64,000 nucleotides of DNA from NCBI GenBank assembly GCA_004010935.1, contig CP026511.1:2170001-2234000 (forward strand). The letters run 5' to 3'. The stretch comes from Pseudomonadaceae bacterium SI-3 (lineage in GTDB: Bacteria; Pseudomonadota; Gammaproteobacteria; Pseudomonadales; Pseudomonadaceae). Below, in pieces: positions 1-9,307 of this stretch. Positions within the stretch are counted from its first letter, which is position 1. Every line of letters starts with the position of its first letter. Under the pieces are notes generated by a model. The model searched no databases and was not told the DNA's origin. It saw nothing but the letters and a program-made list of their open reading frames with translations. A program made the translations under genes and the position numbers.

Positions 1-604
1 TCAGCAACGGCTGGCCCGGTTTGTCGAACACGAAACGAATGCGATGGCGATTAAGTATGTCGACGCGATCAACGCCCTGCAGATCGGTGCGGTAGCTCGG
101 GTGACCATCTTTGATCAACAGCCGATAAGAAAATGCAACGTCGTAAGCCGTGATCGGGCGACCGTCGTGAAAGCGCGCCGAGTCGCGCAGGTTGAAAACC
201 ACCCAACTATGGTTGTCGCTATACTCGATGGTCTCGGCGATCAGGCCGTACGCTGAAGCGGGTTCGTCGCCTGATGGATCATAGACGCCTGTCCCAACCA
301 TCAGCGGCTCGTTCAGTTCAGAGACGCCATACTGGAAAAAGCCAGGTGTTGCGGTTGGGCTGGTTCCCTTGAATGTGTAAGGATTCAGCGTGTCAAACGT
401 GCCGGAAGCCATCAGCCGCACGTTGCCACCCTTAGGCGCATCGGGGTTCACCCAATCGAAATGAGTAAAGTCTTCCGCATATTTAAGGGTGCCGAACTGC
501 GCATAACCGTGGCTTTCGCTGATGGTGGCGAACGACGGAAAGCTCAGTCCCAGACAGCTCAACAGTAATAGGATGGGTCGCATCAAACGGTGAATCCGAT
601 CCAT
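1..604 (-). CDS. Extracellular solute-binding protein family 5 (YejA-like), N-terminal part
   Basis: This is the N-terminal ~201 residues of a periplasmic peptide-binding protein whose 3' end lies outside the window. Translating the minus strand from an ATG at 604 gives a hydrophobic signal peptide (MRPILLLLSCLGLSFPSFA if the in-frame ATG at 583 is used). Hallmarks of the YejA branch follow: HGYAQFGTLKYAEDF, HFDWVNPDAPKGGNVRL and RFHDGRPITAYDV. Family members bind oligopeptides or microcin C-like peptides and feed an inner-membrane permease of the YejBEF type, which would lie to the left if present. It is divergent from the HDOD gene. Family call is secure; substrate is not, and either start is possible. 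Confidence 0.85.
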   Translation of the reverse strand, partial: MDRIHRLMRPILLLLSCLGLSFPSFATISESHGYAQFGTLKYAEDFTHFDWVNPDAPKGGNVRLMASGTFDTLNPYTFKGTSPTATPGFFQYGVSELNEPLMVGTGVYDPSGDEPASAYGLIAETIEYSDNHSWVVFNLRDSARFHDGRPITAYDVAFSYRLLIKDGHPSYRTDLQGVDRVDILNRHRIRFVFDKPGQPLL

Positions 605-724
605 GGCGCTTTCGGTCTTTTCGGCCGGCTACAGTAACAGCTTGTATCCGCTGGAAAAAGGCCGGCCATCTGGGCAAACTGCCTTTCCCTTCAGCCGCCC
701 GATCCTTGGGTGAGGTCTCAAATT

Positions 725-2167
725 TTGAGTGAAACCAGTTACGGTCTGCAGGCCTGGATAGACCGCCTGAACCAATCCGAACTGCCGGCGTTGGCGGCGG
801 TCGTGCAGGATCTTCAGCGGATTACCGAGCAAGAGCATGCGTCTGTTCAGCAGCTGGCGGACGTGCTCCTGCGCGATGCAGCCCTGACGTCGAAGGTGCT
901 TCGGGTTGGCAATAGCAGTTACTACAACCCGTCCCAGGAAACGATCAAGACCATCTCTCGAGCCATCGTCATGATCGGCTTCGATAACGTCCGGCTGATC
1001 AGTCTTTCGGTCAGCCTGATCGACGGTTTACTGGATCGTACGCCGCGACAACAGCTGCAGGAATTGCTCGCCCGGTCCTTTCATGCGGCGGTGCAGGCAC
1101 GCAACATTGCCGGCTACGTTCTGACCAAGCATGAGGAAGAGGTTTTCATCGCCGCGTTGCTGCACGAGGTGGGCGAGCTCGCGTTCTGGGGCTGCGGTGG
1201 CCAGCAGGCCGATGAGTTGGGTGATGCCTTGGCGGCCGGCACGGATCACGATCAAGCTGTCGAGCAGGTGCTTGGTACCAGTTTTCGCCAGCTTAACCTC
1301 GGTCTGATCAAGAGCTGGAATATCGGTGAGTTGGCAAGCTTCGCTCATGGGGCGGGCAATCTTCGGGATCCCGCAGTGCACTCCGTAAGCCTGGGGGTTC
1401 GCATTGGCGCAGCGGCCTTGAATGGGTGGGGCTGCCCGGAAATGGAAGGGCTGGTCAAGGAGTTAGCCGATTTCAGCGGCATCTCTGAAGCGGATGCGAT
1501 GCAGCAAGTCCTTGCTAGCGCGGACGAGGCGGTGAACGTTGCGACTACTTTTGGTGCCAGTCGACTGGGCAAGCTGATACCGTCCACTGACCCGGAACAG
1601 GTTCAATTGCAGCAGGCACAGCGCGCCGCGAGCCTCTTGCAGCCTGACCTGCTATTGATGCAGCAGGCCATGCAGGACCTCGGCATGATGGCCACCAATC
1701 GGGGTGATGTCGGTTTGATACTCGATACGTTGCTCAAGGGGCTGCACCAAGGCGCAGGGCTGGAGCGCGTTATGCTCACCGTTCTTGCCGATCAGCAGCG
1801 GTCGTTCCGTGCTAAGTGTGCAGTGGGTGATCAAACTCAGTCCTGGCTTGAGCAATTCGTGTTGCCCGTTGATCCGTCAGGCCAGTCGCACATCTTCAGT
1901 TATGTACTGCGCCAGCGTCAGCCACTGTGGATGGGCATTCCGGCAAGCTATAACCTCGACGAGCTGGTGAGTTTGCCGCTTCGCCAACAGTTGGGAAAAG
2001 GCATGTTTTTCATTGCGCCATTAATGGCGGGCACGCGTGAGATCGGCGTGCTCTATGCCGACAATCGCGTATCCGGTAGAGCGCTGAAACACGAGCAGTT
2101 TGTCGCCTTTCAGCGATTTACCCAGCTGGCCGGGCGCTGTCTCGATGCACTGAGCAAGCGCAATTGA
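725..2167 (+). CDS. HDOD domain signalling protein with C-terminal GAF-like domain
   Basis: The first half (about residues 15-215) is an HDOD domain, a non-catalytic relative of HD phosphohydrolases. It has the typical opening SELPALAAVVQDLQ and an LLRDAALTSKVLRVGNSS segment. The second half (about 320-470) resembles a GAF domain (VGLILDTLLKGL near its start, EIGVLYADNR near its end). Such proteins act in cytoplasmic signalling and motility in Pseudomonas and Xanthomonas, but the ligand is unknown. I chose a TTG start at 725 because GAGG lies 9 nt upstream and the protein then begins MSETSYGLQAWIDRL; a GTG at 710 is in frame but has a poorer ribosome site. It converges on mltD. Confidence 0.85.
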   Translation: MSETSYGLQAWIDRLNQSELPALAAVVQDLQRITEQEHASVQQLADVLLRDAALTSKVLRVGNSSYYNPSQETIKTISRAIVMIGFDNVRLISLSVSLIDGLLDRTPRQQLQELLARSFHAAVQARNIAGYVLTKHEEEVFIAALLHEVGELAFWGCGGQQADELGDALAAGTDHDQAVEQVLGTSFRQLNLGLIKSWNIGELASFAHGAGNLRDPAVHSVSLGVRIGAAALNGWGCPEMEGLVKELADFSGISEADAMQQVLASADEAVNVATTFGASRLGKLIPSTDPEQVQLQQAQRAASLLQPDLLLMQQAMQDLGMMATNRGDVGLILDTLLKGLHQGAGLERVMLTVLADQQRSFRAKCAVGDQTQSWLEQFVLPVDPSGQSHIFSYVLRQRQPLWMGIPASYNLDELVSLPLRQQLGKGMFFIAPLMAGTREIGVLYADNRVSGRALKHEQFVAFQRFTQLAGRCLDALSKRN

Positions 2168-2199
2168 GCAGGGCCGCCTAAACCTTTGCGCGCCGAAGC

Positions 2200-3750
2200 T
2201 CAGCGTGGAATGTACAGCGTAAGGGTCTGGCCCGGTTTCAGCATCGCGCTGTCTCTGGGGTTCCAGGTCTTCAAGTTGTTGACTTGAACATTGAAGCGTT
2301 TAGCGATCACATAAAGCGAATCACCTTTCTTGACCTTGTAGTAGGTCGGCGCGGGTTTGGTCTGCTGGTTATTGCCGGCAGCCTGGAGAAAGAGTGCCTG
2401 TCCAACTTTGAGATTGCTGCCTGACAGGTTGTTCCAGCGCTGCAGATCACGGACCGAAACCTTCTGTGCTTTGGCGATTTCCCAGAGGTTGTCACCTTGG
2501 CGCACGCGGTAGCTACGCGGTGCCGGCTGGCTTCTCGCAACCGCGTGGAGCAATTCCTGAGACTGTGCCGCGCCGGCTGATTGCGGAATGCTCAGCACTT
2601 GCCCGATCTGCAGGTGATCGCTGCGCAGGCGATTGATATCACGAATGATGTTGACTGATAGGCGATGCCGGTTGGCGATTGCGCCCAGCGTGTCACCAGG
2701 ACGTACCTTGTATTGCTGCCAGTCAACCATATCCTGCGGTTTCATCAGCGCAAGGTTGGCCGCAAACATCTCGGCCTTGTCGCTTGGGACCAGCAGGTGC
2801 TGCGGGCCGTCCAGCGTAATGCGCCGAGTAAACGCAGGGTTCAGCTGGTAGATCTCGTCTTCGTCCAGATCCACCATGTCGGCGACCCTGGCGAGCTCCA
2901 TGCGCTGTTTCAACGCGACTACTTCAAAATAAGGCTCGTTAGCGATGGGGTTCAGATTTAGTCCATATGCATCAGGGCTTTGCACCATCTGCGAAAGCGC
3001 CAGCAGTTTTGGTACGTAATCGCGAGTTTCTCGAGGAAGGGGCAGATTCCAGTAGTCCGTCGGCAGGCCGAGTTTCTGGTTTCGCTCTATGGCGCGGCTG
3101 ACGGTTCCCTCGCCGGCATTATAGGCAGCCAGCGCAAGCAACCAGTCGTCGCTGAACAGGCCATGTAGATAGGTCAGATAGCGCAGCGCTGCGGTGGTGG
3201 ACGCAGTGATGTCGCGTCTGCCGTCATACCAGCTGGTCTGTTGCAGATTAAAGTGGCGGCCTGTTGAAGGGATGAACTGCCAAAGGCCGACTGCCTGAGC
3301 CGGAGAATAAGCAAACGGGTTGTACGCGCTCTCGATAATGGGCAGCAGTGCCAGCTCGAGGGGCATGTCGCGTTCTTCGAGCTGTTCCACGATGTAATGG
3401 ATGTAAGGGCTGCCTCGCTCGCTTGCCATCTCGATGGAATTCGGTCGGCTGGAAAAAAGGAGGCGCTGTTGCTCGATGCGCGGATTGCTTTCCAGATGGT
3501 CCTGTAGCTTGAATCCATGCCTGATGCGATCCCATATGTCCGCATGGGTCGGCTCTGCCGGCGCTTTCTCCGTGAGCCACAGGGTGTCCTGCACCATCGG
3601 CACTGCCCTGGTGCGGGCATCGCTGTCCGTCGGGGCTCGGGGGGAGGTGCTCTGGCAGCCGGTTATAGCGACACAGATTGCTAGCGCCAGGGCCCGGCCG
3701 GAGGCTGCCAAGGCGTCCGGCTGTGGGCTGTTCGTAGAGTCAGACGGCAT
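2200..3750 (-). CDS. mltD: Membrane-bound lytic murein transglycosylase D
   Basis: MltD cleaves the MurNAc-GlcNAc bond of peptidoglycan to give 1,6-anhydro ends. The 516-residue product is a lipoprotein: a hydrophobic stretch ends in ITGC with the lipidated Cys near residue 32. The SLT domain spans about 118-225, with the catalytic Glu in PIIESAYNPFA (about 140), followed by AVGLWQFIPSTGRHF and ALAAYNAGEGTV. Three LysM peptidoglycan-binding repeats lie at about 347-389, 414-456 and 471-514, each with a Y-x-V-x-x-GD core. Three LysM copies is within the range seen for Pseudomonas MltD. A GGGAG site precedes the ATG. gloB follows upstream on the same strand, as recalled for P. aeruginosa. Confidence 0.95.
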   Translation of the reverse strand: MPSDSTNSPQPDALAASGRALALAICVAITGCQSTSPRAPTDSDARTRAVPMVQDTLWLTEKAPAEPTHADIWDRIRHGFKLQDHLESNPRIEQQRLLFSSRPNSIEMASERGSPYIHYIVEQLEERDMPLELALLPIIESAYNPFAYSPAQAVGLWQFIPSTGRHFNLQQTSWYDGRRDITASTTAALRYLTYLHGLFSDDWLLALAAYNAGEGTVSRAIERNQKLGLPTDYWNLPLPRETRDYVPKLLALSQMVQSPDAYGLNLNPIANEPYFEVVALKQRMELARVADMVDLDEDEIYQLNPAFTRRITLDGPQHLLVPSDKAEMFAANLALMKPQDMVDWQQYKVRPGDTLGAIANRHRLSVNIIRDINRLRSDHLQIGQVLSIPQSAGAAQSQELLHAVARSQPAPRSYRVRQGDNLWEIAKAQKVSVRDLQRWNNLSGSNLKVGQALFLQAAGNNQQTKPAPTYYKVKKGDSLYVIAKRFNVQVNNLKTWNPRDSAMLKPGQTLTLYIPR

Positions 3751-3850
3751 TGGCTGATGGGCTCCCTAGGCGCAAATTCGAGGGAGTGTAGGAACGCCGC
3801 TCCGGTGGGTCAACCCGACGCCTCGGTTTTTGGCGACTGGTCGATCTTCA

Positions 3851-4630
3851 TTAAAAGCTGTCTTTCCACCCTCGAAGTACTGTGAACACGGCTTCCGCTG
3901 TCTCCAGTGGCCGATCGGCATGCCGATTTGCTGCGGCTACCACTCCGGGCTCCCTGCAGCGCAGGAAGGGGTTGGTGGTTTGTTCGGCACCCAAGTCCGA
4001 AGGCAGCGTGATGCGCTTTGCCTCACGCAGGCGGACGACCTGTTCGAGGCGTTCAGCGATATCAAGGTTTTCCGGTTCGACTGCCTGAGCAAACCGCAGA
4101 TTGCTCAGCGTGTATTCATGGGTGCAATAGATCTTGGTAGTTGCAGGCAGTGCGGCAAGCCGTTGCAGTGATGTGAACATTTGGATGGCGGTGCCCTCGA
4201 ACAGGCGGCCACAACCTGCGGCAAACAGCGTATCGCCGCTCAATAACCAGGGCGCTTTGGCGTCATCATGAAAATAGGCAATGTGACCGCTGGTATGCCC
4301 CGGAACCTCAAAAACTTCTAATTCCTGGCCGAGAATGCGGATGCGCTGCCCGTCGACCAGCGCATGATCTCTGGCCGGTATATTTTCGTTCGCTGGGCCA
4401 TAGACCGTCGCGCCATATTGGGCCTTGAGCTGCTCGACGCCGCCTACATGGTCGTGGTGGTGATGAGTGATCAGAATGTCAGTCAATTGCCAGCCGGGGC
4501 GAGCGTCCAGCCACTGCTGAACAGGGCTAGCCTCACCCGGGTCTACCGCTGCGCAGAGACGCCTTTGAGGATCCTGAAGCAACCAGATGTAGTTGTCGGT
4601 GAAGGCGGGCAGAGCGTCTATCTTCAACAT
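3851..4630 (-). CDS. gloB: Hydroxyacylglutathione hydrolase (glyoxalase II)
   Basis: Glyoxalase II hydrolyses S-lactoylglutathione to D-lactate and glutathione, the second step of methylglyoxal detoxification. This metallo-beta-lactamase-fold protein carries the metal motif [11 protein letters not shown], then [32 protein letters not shown] and the C-terminal [12 protein letters not shown] segment, in the family order and length (259 aa). I place the start at the ATG at 4630 ([18 protein letters not shown]), which matches the usual N-terminus; the frame stays open to 4657. It is divergent from the methyltransferase gene and points toward mltD. Confidence 0.95.
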   Translation of the reverse strand: MLKIDALPAFTDNYIWLLQDPQRRLCAAVDPGEASPVQQWLDARPGWQLTDILITHHHHDHVGGVEQLKAQYGATVYGPANENIPARDHALVDGQRIRILGQELEVFEVPGHTSGHIAYFHDDAKAPWLLSGDTLFAAGCGRLFEGTAIQMFTSLQRLAALPATTKIYCTHEYTLSNLRFAQAVEPENLDIAERLEQVVRLREAKRITLPSDLGAEQTTNPFLRCREPGVVAAANRHADRPLETAEAVFTVLRGWKDSF

Positions 4631-4742
4631 ATGCACGGGTCGCCAAGTCATTAGCAAAAGCGCATCCTAACAGCCGAACTGGAGAGTTGAACCGATAGGG
4701 CGTATTGATCGGGTCCGCCAAACCGACGAATGGAGGCTAGCC

Positions 4743-5498
4743 ATGAGTGAGTCTTGTGCAAAGTCGGACGAACGCTGGCTGTCGCTGATGGACAATGCCA
4801 GTGCTTGGTTCGCTGGTCCGTCAGGGCGACAACTGCTTGAACACGAGCAGTTGGTGATCAATCAGCAGCTGTCGCGGTGTTTTGGCAGCTACCTGGTGCA
4901 TTACGGGCCATTTGCCAATACGGCGATCGAGCCGCAGAAGATCAAACGCAGCGTTCGCCTAGGGCCGCCACTTGGAGGTGTTGAAATCATCTGCGAGGAG
5001 CAATCCTGGCCGATCGGCGAACATGCTGCTGACGTTGTTGTGCTTCAGCATGGTCTGGATTTCAGCTTGTCGCCGCATGCCCTGCTGCGTGAAGCCGCCC
5101 GCAGCGTCCGGCCGGGAGGGCATTTGCTGATCGTTGGGATCAATCCTTGGAGTGCCTGGGGTGCGACACGCTTGCTGTCACGCAAGGCGTTTCGCCACGC
5201 TCGTTGCATCCGTCCGACGCGAGTAGGTGACTGGTTGAACCTGCTTGGATTCTCGCTGGAGAAACGGCAGTTCGGATGCTATTGTCCGCCGCTTTCGTCG
5301 AGCCAATGGCGGGCGCGGTTATCCGGCCTGGAGACAGCGGCACAAAGGTCGCAATTGCCTACGGGCGGTTTCTACCTGCTAGTGGCACGAAAGCTCATGG
5401 TAGGCCTGCGACCAGTGCGGCAAAGCCGTCGTGAGCGCATGGGGCAGCTGCTACCGATGCCCGTAGCGAAAGTCAGTCGCCGGGATGCCGAACAGTAA
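4743..5498 (+). CDS. Class I SAM-dependent methyltransferase domain protein
   Basis: A 251-residue protein with a Methyltransf_11-type core: [18 protein letters not shown] (post-II region) followed by [18 protein letters not shown], the classic motif before a substrate-binding insert. The usual glycine-rich motif I is weak ([18 protein letters not shown]), so cofactor binding is inferred from the overall pattern. Its substrate is unknown. GGAGG lies 6 nt before the ATG. It is the first gene of a tight cluster with rnhA (17-nt gap) and dnaQ; a gene of this type in this position is recalled from P. aeruginosa. Confidence 0.8.
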   Translation: MSESCAKSDERWLSLMDNASAWFAGPSGRQLLEHEQLVINQQLSRCFGSYLVHYGPFANTAIEPQKIKRSVRLGPPLGGVEIICEEQSWPIGEHAADVVVLQHGLDFSLSPHALLREAARSVRPGGHLLIVGINPWSAWGATRLLSRKAFRHARCIRPTRVGDWLNLLGFSLEKRQFGCYCPPLSSSQWRARLSGLETAAQRSQLPTGGFYLLVARKLMVGLRPVRQSRRERMGQLLPMPVAKVSRRDAEQ

Positions 5499-5515
5499 AA
5501 GGCAAAGAATTTCTC

Positions 5516-5968
5516 ATGAGTGACGAAACGGTCGAGATCTATACGGACGGCGCCTGCAAGGGCAATCCTGGCCCGGGCGGCTGGGGTGCGCTGCTGCTCT
5601 ACAAGGGCGTGGAGCGAGAACTCTGGGGTGGCGAGGCGGAAACCACCAACAACCGCATGGAGTTGATGGCTGCCATCCGTGCACTGGAAGAGCTGAAGCG
5701 GCCTTGCCAGGTAAAGTTGGTAACCGACTCCCAATACGTTATGCAGGGCATCAATGACTGGATGCCCAACTGGAAGAAGCGCGGCTGGAAGACCGCCGCC
5801 AAACAACCTGTCAAAAATGCTGATCTCTGGCGGCTGTTGGATGAGCAGGTCAATCGCCATCAGGTGAGTTGGCAGTGGGTCCGTGGACATACGGGGCACC
5901 CGGGGAACGAGCACGCCGATCTCCTGGCCAATCGCGGCGTAGTACAAGCCAAACGACAACCTGCCTGA
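5516..5968 (+). CDS. rnhA: Ribonuclease HI
   Basis: RNase HI degrades the RNA strand of RNA-DNA hybrids, for example R-loops and Okazaki primers. All four catalytic carboxylates are visible: Asp in [17 protein letters not shown], Glu in [13 protein letters not shown], Asp in [12 protein letters not shown] and the C-terminal Asp in [12 protein letters not shown]. The basic handle region [20 protein letters not shown] is also present. At 150 aa it has the standard bacterial length. It sits 17 nt after the methyltransferase and 12 nt before dnaQ; rnhA-dnaQ adjacency is widespread in gamma-proteobacteria. Confidence 0.97.
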   Translation: MSDETVEIYTDGACKGNPGPGGWGALLLYKGVERELWGGEAETTNNRMELMAAIRALEELKRPCQVKLVTDSQYVMQGINDWMPNWKKRGWKTAAKQPVKNADLWRLLDEQVNRHQVSWQWVRGHTGHPGNEHADLLANRGVVQAKRQPA

Positions 5969-5980
5969 GTAATGTGAAAT

Positions 5981-6742
5981 ATGCGTAGCGTAGTACTCGA
6001 TACCGAAACCACTGGTATGCCAGTAACCGATGGTCACCGGATCATCGAGATAGGCTGTGTTGAGGTCATCGGCCGGCGCCTTACCGGCCGGCATTATCAC
6101 GTCTATCTGCAGCCGGATCGTGAGGTGGACGAGGGCGCCATCGCTGTTCACGGGATAACTAATGAGTTTCTGACCGATAAGCCTCGGTTCAGGGAGGTTG
6201 CCGATGAGTTCTTCGAATTCATAAAGGGCGCCCAACTAATCATCCATAATGCAGCGTTCGACGTTGGATTCATCAATAACGAATTTGCCCTGCTTGGTCA
6301 GCAGGATCGTACCGAGCTAAGCGATCACTGCAGCATCCTCGATACCCTGCTGATGGCCCGTGAACGGCATCCTGGCCAGCGCAACAGCCTTGATGCGTTG
6401 TGTAAACGCTATGGGGTCGACAACTCGGGTCGCGATCTTCACGGCGCGCTGCTCGATGCGGAGATCCTCGCCGACGTTTACCTGACAATGACGGGTGGGC
6501 AAACCAACCTGTCCCTGGCGGGTGACGGTGCCGGCTCCGAAAGTGGCGGCCGTCAGCAGCCTGCGCCTATCCGCCGGTTGCCAGCTGACCGCCCCGGTAC
6601 CTTGGTGATCCGCGCCAATGCCGAAGAAGTCGCTGCGCATGCGGCACGCATGCAGGCGATCGAGAGGGCAGCGGGTGCCGTGCCACTCTGGGTTCAGTTG
6701 GAGCAACCCGTCCACAACGAGGCGGAAGCATTGCCGGTCTGA
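5981..6742 (+). CDS. dnaQ: DNA polymerase III epsilon subunit (3'-5' proofreading exonuclease)
   Basis: DnaQ supplies proofreading in the replicative polymerase core with DnaE and HolE. The exonuclease domain (about residues 1-175) shows Exo I VLDTETTGMPV, Exo II IHNAAFDVGFINNE and Exo III with the HxAxxD pattern (HGALLDAEILADVYL). The C-terminal ~75 residues after LTMTGGQ form the flexible region that carries the DnaE-binding segment. Length (253 aa) is near normal for Pseudomonas. It follows rnhA by 12 nt and is probably cotranscribed. Confidence 0.96.
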   Translation: MRSVVLDTETTGMPVTDGHRIIEIGCVEVIGRRLTGRHYHVYLQPDREVDEGAIAVHGITNEFLTDKPRFREVADEFFEFIKGAQLIIHNAAFDVGFINNEFALLGQQDRTELSDHCSILDTLLMARERHPGQRNSLDALCKRYGVDNSGRDLHGALLDAEILADVYLTMTGGQTNLSLAGDGAGSESGGRQQPAPIRRLPADRPGTLVIRANAEEVAAHAARMQAIERAAGAVPLWVQLEQPVHNEAEALPV

Positions 6743-6855
6743 GGCGTCGGCGTCGACGCGCTCACAGACGCTTCGGCGCGCCACGCAATAAATTCTAGCT
6801 TGGTGCTTGCGGGTAGAGCCTCTACGCTGGAGAGGACTCCCTCCAGGACGCCCTC

Positions 6856-9108
6856 ATGTACAAAGACCTCAAATTCCCCATCCTCATTGTTCACCGTGAC
6901 ATCAAGGCCGATACGGTCGCCGGCGAGCGAGTACGAGAAATAGCAGCCGAGCTTGAGCGGGACGGCTTTCATATTCTCCCCACGGGAAGTGCTGCAGAGG
7001 GTCGAATTGTCGCGTCAACCCATCACGGGCTGGCCTGCATCCTGGTTGCTGCAGAAGGCGCTGGCGAAAACCAACGGTTATTACAGGATGTCGTGGGGCT
7101 GATACGAGTCGCACGCCGGCGTGCGCCTCAGCTACCAATTTTTGCGCTTGGTGAGCAGATCACCATCGAGAATGCGCCAGCTGAGGCGATGGCGGACCTG
7201 AACGAGCTGCGCGGGTTGCTCTATCTATTCGAGGACACCGTCCCGTTCCTCGCACGGCAAGTCGCTCGCGCTGCGCGGAGCTATTTGGATGGGTTGTTGC
7301 CGCCGTTTTTCCGCGCGCTGGTGCAGCATACGGGAGACTCCAACTACTCGTGGCACACGCCTGGCCATGGCGGTGGTGTCGCTTTTCGCAAGAGCCCGGT
7401 CGGGCAGGCATTCCATCAATTCTTTGGCGAGAACACGCTGCGCTCCGACCTGTCGGTGTCGGTGCCTGAGCTTGGCTCGCTGCTCGATCACACTGGTCCG
7501 TTGGCAGCGGCCGAGGCCCGAGCGGCCCGAAACTTCGGTGCAGATCACACGTTTTTCGTAATCAACGGAACCTCTACAGCAAACAAGATCGTTTGGCACT
7601 CAATGGTGGCCCGGGACGACCTGGTGCTGGTGGATCGTAACTGCCACAAGTCGATACTGCATTCGATCATCATGACCGGCGCAATTCCTCTTTATCTAAC
7701 TCCCTCACGCAACGAACTCGGAATCATTGGTCCGATTCCACTCGAGGAGTTTTCCCCGGAATCGATTCAGGCCAAAATCGATGCCAACCCACTCACCCGT
7801 GGGCGCTCGCCAAGAGTGAAGCTGGCGGTCGTGACCAACTCCACCTACGACGGCCTTTGCTACAACGCTAACCTGATCAAGAGGACCCTCGGCAATAGCG
7901 TAGATGTCTTGCATTTTGACGAGGCCTGGTACGCCTACGCCGCGTTTCACGAGTTCTACGACGGGCGTTACGGGATGGACACTCGCGAGCAGGGGCCGCT
8001 GGTATTCACCACCCATTCGACACACAAGGTGCTCGCGGCTTTCAGCCAGGCATCAATGATTCATGTCCTCGACAGTGAGCAGCGACAGCTGGATCGTGAT
8101 CGCTTCAACGAAGCCTTCATGATGCATATCTCCACGTCCCCGCAGTACGGCATCCTTGCCTCGCTCGATGTCGCCTCGGCGATGATGGAGGGCCCCGCGG
8201 GTCGCTCACTGATCCAGGAAACCTTCGACGAGGCGCTGAGCTTTCGCCGCGCGTTGGCTAATCTGCGACAGCATCTGGCGCCAGATGATTGGTGGTTTAG
8301 CATCTGGCAGCCTGCTTCGGCAGATGGGGCGGACGAACTGGTCACCAGCGACTGGCTGCTGCAGCCGGAAGCGGATTGGCACGGTTTCGGGGACGTCGCC
8401 CATGATTACGTGCTGCTCGATCCGATCAAGGTCACGCTGGTAACGCCCGGTCTGACCGCCGGTGGCAAGTTGAGCGAGCGGGGCATTCCAGCGGCAGTGG
8501 TCAGCAAGTTTCTCTGGGAACGGGGGCTGGTCGTCGAGAAAACCGGTCTCTATTCTATTCTGGTGCTGTTTTCCATGGGTATCACCAAGGGTAAATGGAG
8601 CACTTTGCTGACCGAGTTACTGGAATTCAAACGACACTACGACGACAACGTACCGTTATGCGATGCGTTGCCGACTGTGGTGCAGGCAGGCGGCAGCCAA
8701 TACTTGGGGATGGGGCTGAGGGATCTATGCGACTCGCTCCATGATTGTTACCGCAAGAACGCCACCGCAAGAGCGATGAGGCGGATGTATACCGCCCTGC
8801 CTGCGTTGGCAATGAAGCCGGCCGAGGCTTACGACAAGCTGGTACGCGGCGAGGTTGAGGCAGTCTCCATCGAGGCGTTGGAAGGTCGCATCGCCGCGGT
8901 CATGCTGGTGCCGTACCCTCCAGGGATTCCGCTGATCATGCCGGGCGAGCGCTTCACCTCCGAAACGCGCTCGATTCTCGACTATCTAGCTTTCGCTCAG
9001 AGGTTCGCCGCGCAATTTCCTGGATTTGATGCTGATGTACATGGGCTGCAGCACGAGGAGCATCCGGACGGGGTAGGTTATACAGTCGATTGCATCCTCG
9101 AGGGGTAG
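6856..9108 (+). CDS. ldcA: Lysine/arginine/ornithine decarboxylase, PLP-dependent
   Basis: This 750-residue protein has the fold I Orn/Lys/Arg decarboxylase layout: an N-terminal response-regulator-like wing (about 1-130), a PLP domain and a C-terminal domain. The Schiff-base lysine is in TTHSTHKVLAAFSQAS (about K391); YSWHTPGHGGG, HFDEAWYAYAAFHEFY and VPYPPGIPLIMPGE are also typical. The P. aeruginosa protein in the same place (between dnaQ and the crotonase/fimL genes) is known as LdcA, a lysine decarboxylase making cadaverine; lysine as substrate here rests on that synteny and sequence recall. AGGA lies upstream of the ATG. Confidence 0.9.
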   Translation: MYKDLKFPILIVHRDIKADTVAGERVREIAAELERDGFHILPTGSAAEGRIVASTHHGLACILVAAEGAGENQRLLQDVVGLIRVARRRAPQLPIFALGEQITIENAPAEAMADLNELRGLLYLFEDTVPFLARQVARAARSYLDGLLPPFFRALVQHTGDSNYSWHTPGHGGGVAFRKSPVGQAFHQFFGENTLRSDLSVSVPELGSLLDHTGPLAAAEARAARNFGADHTFFVINGTSTANKIVWHSMVARDDLVLVDRNCHKSILHSIIMTGAIPLYLTPSRNELGIIGPIPLEEFSPESIQAKIDANPLTRGRSPRVKLAVVTNSTYDGLCYNANLIKRTLGNSVDVLHFDEAWYAYAAFHEFYDGRYGMDTREQGPLVFTTHSTHKVLAAFSQASMIHVLDSEQRQLDRDRFNEAFMMHISTSPQYGILASLDVASAMMEGPAGRSLIQETFDEALSFRRALANLRQHLAPDDWWFSIWQPASADGADELVTSDWLLQPEADWHGFGDVAHDYVLLDPIKVTLVTPGLTAGGKLSERGIPAAVVSKFLWERGLVVEKTGLYSILVLFSMGITKGKWSTLLTELLEFKRHYDDNVPLCDALPTVVQAGGSQYLGMGLRDLCDSLHDCYRKNATARAMRRMYTALPALAMKPAEAYDKLVRGEVEAVSIEALEGRIAAVMLVPYPPGIPLIMPGERFTSETRSILDYLAFAQRFAAQFPGFDADVHGLQHEEHPDGVGYTVDCILEG

Positions 9109-9255
9109 AGCGTATGACTCGGCCCATCCAGCCGGTATCGCAGCTTGTCAAAGAAGATCATGTGCGAGGGCGTGGGCTGCTTCACATCGTCCCGCATCGA
9201 CTTTCACTCGGCTGTTGTTATAGTTGCTCGGCTGAGAGCAGTCCTCCCTGTGTGG

Positions 9256-9297
9256 GGCTGTCGAACCCGTTCAGGCACTGAGTGCCTCGGCTGTCGA
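9256..9297. promoter_or_regulatory. Palindrome between two direct repeats upstream of the dienoyl-CoA isomerase gene
   Basis: A perfect inverted repeat AGGCACT-G-AGTGCCT (9273-9287) is flanked by two copies of GGCTGTCGA (9256-9264 and 9289-9297), ending 10 nt before the GTG start. It lacks a T-run, so it does not look like a terminator. It could be an operator; the binding protein is unknown. Confidence 0.35.
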
Positions 9298-9307
9298 GGA
9301 TGATAGC

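Noticed and set aside
5372..6235. A 287-codon minus-strand frame covering the methyltransferase end, rnhA and the dnaQ start
   Set aside because: It opposes three certain genes and its translation matches nothing known.
6694..6972. A 92-codon minus-strand frame across the dnaQ-ldcA gap
   Set aside because: It overlaps the 3' end of dnaQ and the 5' end of ldcA, and both genes are well supported; no ribosome site.
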